Of a stretch of DNA of 64,000 bases, positions 61,781 through 64,000 are shown one piece after another. This DNA is from an uncultured Pseudomonadota bacterium (GTDB lineage Bacteria > Pseudomonadota > Gammaproteobacteria > Burkholderiales > SG8-39), in the NCBI GenBank assembly GCA_903834835.1, contig CAILKO010000047.1, forward strand, positions 42,823 through 106,822, read 5' to 3'. Made by a program: the position numbers and the translations under genes. The notes under the pieces are model-generated. The model did no database searches. It was not told the origin of the DNA and saw nothing but the letters and a program-made list of their open reading frames with translations. The number at the start of each line of letters is the position of its first letter. Positions within the stretch are counted from its first letter, which is position 1.

Positions 61781-63785
61781 CTAGGGTTTTGCGAGACTCA
61801 CGATGCGCCCGGTATCGCGGTCGAAGCACTGTGCGCGGCGCGCGTCCTTTGCCCAGCGGTTGTCTTCGGACACCATCGCGAAATAGCCCGCCGCCTCCGC
61901 GCAGAAGCCGCGCATCACCAGCGCGCGCGCCAGATTCGCCGCGGCGGCAAGGCGAAGTTCCCGCTCGCCCTCCTTCTCACGCGTGCCAAGCCGGTCCGCA
62001 CGCGCCATCAGCTTCGGCACCGCGTAGCGCAGGTCGCCGATCGCCGCCACCCAGTTCAGCGCCTTCGCCATCTCGAGCCCGCGCTTCGCGATCAGGAAGA
62101 CATCCTCGTCTTCCGTGAGCCGGCGTTCGCGACCGAGCGCACCGGTGTAGATCGCCGCGCGCTCCGGTTCCGCCGCCTTGCGCGCCGCATCGCGCGCCGC
62201 GGCATAACCCGGGCAGGCCGAGACACGGCAGAGCGCATCGTTGAAATCGAGCGCCGCATTCCATGCGCGCACGGTGAGTGCGTACACCGGATCGCGCTGC
62301 CGTGCGTCGTCCTGCCGCTCCCAGGCGGCATAGAGATCCACCGGATGCAGCGGCTGGCCGCCCGCACCGAGATAGGCGCCGAGCCAGGCATCGTCCGCGA
62401 GCACGCCGGGCACGAGCCGCAGCGCGCGCCAGCCGTGCAGCAGGCGCGGTACGCGCTCGCCAAAGAATTCCTCCAGGAACACGCGGTCTTCCGCGAGATT
62501 GCCGTGAACGCTGTAGACGCCGCGCGCATCCGCTGCCCGTTCGCGCAGCACCGAGGGCATCGCCGCGACCCAGGGCACGCGCCCGTCGCCGTTCACGGTA
62601 TGCCAGTCGCCGCGATCATCCGGCACATAGGTCGGTGATACGAGCTTCGGCTGGGCGGGCGTGTCCCAGATCTGGCTGGCGAAGAGATAGGTGGGCGTCG
62701 CGAGCGGTGCAAGTGCAAAGCCCTCGCGAAACGCGCGCGCCTGCGCGAGCGCCGCGCGCCAGGCGGGCGGAGGCGTTGCGCCCGCGACGAGGCTGCGGCC
62801 CGGTTCCCCTTCCCAGAAGCGCGCGTCGAAATGACTGACGAGCGTCGGGTCCGTGCCGTCGGGATTGCGCAGCACCTCCGCGCAGTTCGGCTGTTCGGCA
62901 CGTTCCGCGGGGGGCGGTGCGAGTTCCAGCGCGCCCGGCCAGGAAAGCACCAGCGGCCGCACCGGCTGGGAGAAGAAACCCGTCACCGCGTTCACCACGC
63001 GGTCGCGCATCGTCGCGATGTCGGTCGCGAAACGCGCCAGCCAGGATTCGTTCGCGTGCCGGTCGCCCGCCTTCGGCTGCACATAGCCCGTGGCCACCAT
63101 GCGCAGAATCTCGCAGGAACCGGCGAGCGGCGAGCCGAGCATCGCGAGCGCGATGAGTTCCGTACCGTTCGCGAGCCGGCCCTCGGGGTGCGTAGTCGCG
63201 GTGCCATTGGGTTGTCACCACCCCGCCCATGCTGTGCGCGATCACGACCAGCGCCTCCACACCCTGCAGCTCCGGCGCGCTCTCGATGCAGCGCGCAAGT
63301 TCCCGCGCCCCGGCCCGCACATCGCGCCGCCAGTCGTAACCGCAGGCCACGATGCGGTTCGCCTGGATGCCAGCCTTCAGCGCATGCTCGCGCATCAGAT
63401 CCATCGCCTTGCCGTAGAGATCCAGCCGCCCCTCGCGCCCGTCCGCGAGCGCCGCCTTCACTCCCGATTCGATCGCCGGATCGATCAGCGCCGCCGGCAG
63501 CGCCAGATGCGGCGAGAGCGCGAGGCCGTAACCCCAGATCGCCTCGCCCGAGGACGTCTTCAAAGCCGAACCGAGTATCCCCGGCACAAACACCAGCCCC
63601 ACCTTCCCGCGCAACGCCTCGAGCGACCTCGAATGCGGCATATTCAACTTCTCCGCCACCCGCAGAAACTCCGCCACCGTCGAACCGTTGTTCGTCGTAT
63701 TGCCCGAAAGCCAATCGCGGAACTGCGCGTGAGCGGGCGTCGTGAATGCAAGAGCGAAAGCGAGCAACAGCTTCATCGGGCGCAT
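61781..63785 (-). pseudogene. LCAT-like lipase/acyltransferase gene with a frameshift
   Basis: The N-terminal part reads from the ATG at 63785 (GGAGGA upstream). It has a signal peptide (LLLAFALAFTTPAHAQ), the oxyanion region VGLVFVPGILGSAL and the nucleophile motif VIAHSMGGVVTTQW. The frame then loses homology after QWHRDY. In the next frame the protein continues PEGRLANGTELIALAMLGSPLAGSCEILRM, the expected next block, and runs on for about 470 residues to the stop at 61781. The switch lies near 63189-63197 and needs one base gained or lost. The full product would be about 668 residues. It may be a true pseudogene, an assembly or sequencing error, or less likely a programmed shift. Confidence 0.7.
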
Positions 63786-63860
63786 GCTGGGGTCCTCCCT
63801 GGGGACTCGGTGGATTTTGCCTAGCGAGGGGCGGGGTGCCAAGGGGGAGGGAAATTGGAA

Positions 63861-64000
63861 GGTGAATTCAACTTCTAAGTGCAACGTTTGATGAACCGTG
63901 GAGGGGGTGGGCGAGATGCCATAGCATCCGAGCCGCCTCAACCACCACAGTCAAAGTTGCCCAAATGGCCTACAGACATCTCACCCGTATCGAACGATAT
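63861..64000 (+). mobile_element. Left end of an apparent IS30-family insertion sequence
   Basis: A terminal-repeat-like sequence (GAATTCAACTT followed by CTAAGTGCAACG, about 63864-63886) is followed 79 bases later by a start codon whose peptide matches IS30 transposases. The element runs off the window. Recognition of the terminal repeat is by resemblance only; the other end is not visible. The rest of 63786-63860 shows no gene. Confidence 0.5.
63965..64000 (+). CDS. IS30-family transposase, first 12 codons
   Basis: An ATG at 63965 opens MAYRHLTRIERY, matching the usual IS30 transposase start (Y-x-HLT-x-x-ER-Y), then the window ends. Too short for certainty, but the motif and the terminal-repeat-like bases upstream agree. 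Confidence 0.55.
   Translation, partial: MAYRHLTRIERY

Overview
The window looks like a chromosomal segment of a GC-rich betaproteobacterium, most probably Burkholderiales. The reasons are the purN / DUF3108 / RsmB-type methyltransferase block, the CinA-like and EI24 pair, two orphan Bug-type solute receptors, a PHB granule phasin with PhaR-like sites, and nudJ-mnmA near purB. The species cannot be named from the sequence alone.

Left edge (1-3.1 kb): the 3' end of an acylating acetaldehyde dehydrogenase gene (mhpF type) and its partner 4-hydroxy-2-oxovalerate aldolase (mhpE type). Next come an opposing flavin reductase, a WrbA-like quinone reductase, a DUF1330 protein and tRNA-Leu(CAA). Housekeeping block (3.2-38.5 kb): queA-tgt-yajC-secD-secF; purB with a membrane/spermidine-synthase-like protein; a glutathione transferase; a hybrid sensor kinase with its response regulator; nudJ-mnmA; corA; nadE; a membrane protein; lon; a fatty-acid desaturase; purN-DUF3108-rsmB; fumC; thioredoxin; gluQRS; a phasin; a CinA-like and EI24 pair; and hrpA.

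Middle accessory part (38.6-48 kb): two tandem paralogous MFS transporters, a third MFS transporter, a Ser/Thr kinase fused to a cyclic-nucleotide-binding domain, a small secreted protein, a metal-dependent cyclase/hydrolase, and a patatin-related protein. Right catabolic part (48-61.8 kb, almost all on the minus strand): a Bug receptor, a gentisate-dioxygenase-like bicupin, a short-chain dehydrogenase and a two-subunit Rieske ring-hydroxylating oxygenase. A compact four-gene sulfur module follows: cytochrome c, flavocytochrome c sulfide dehydrogenase, YeeE/YedE transporter and a SoxY-SoxZ fusion. Then come an IclR regulator, a PqqC/TenA-like helical protein, mhpB- and mhpC-like meta-cleavage genes, a second Bug receptor and a BenD-like dihydrodiol dehydrogenase. 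The window ends with a frameshifted LCAT-like lipase gene and the first bases of an apparent IS30-family insertion sequence.

Inferred chemistry: the Rieske oxygenase and BenD-like dehydrogenase would make a catecholic diol, MhpB would cleave its ring and MhpC would hydrolyse the product. The mhpE/mhpF pair that finishes such a pathway lies about 57 kb away at the other end. The sulfur module would feed electrons from sulfide or thiosulfate-level sulfur into periplasmic cytochrome c. The most notable regulatory signal is an identical AT-rich inverted repeat (ATAGTAAC-N6-GTTACTAT) at two sites 27 kb apart, before corA and before the patatin gene. I found no CRISPR array, no rRNA and no clear case of a wholly new defence or mobile system.
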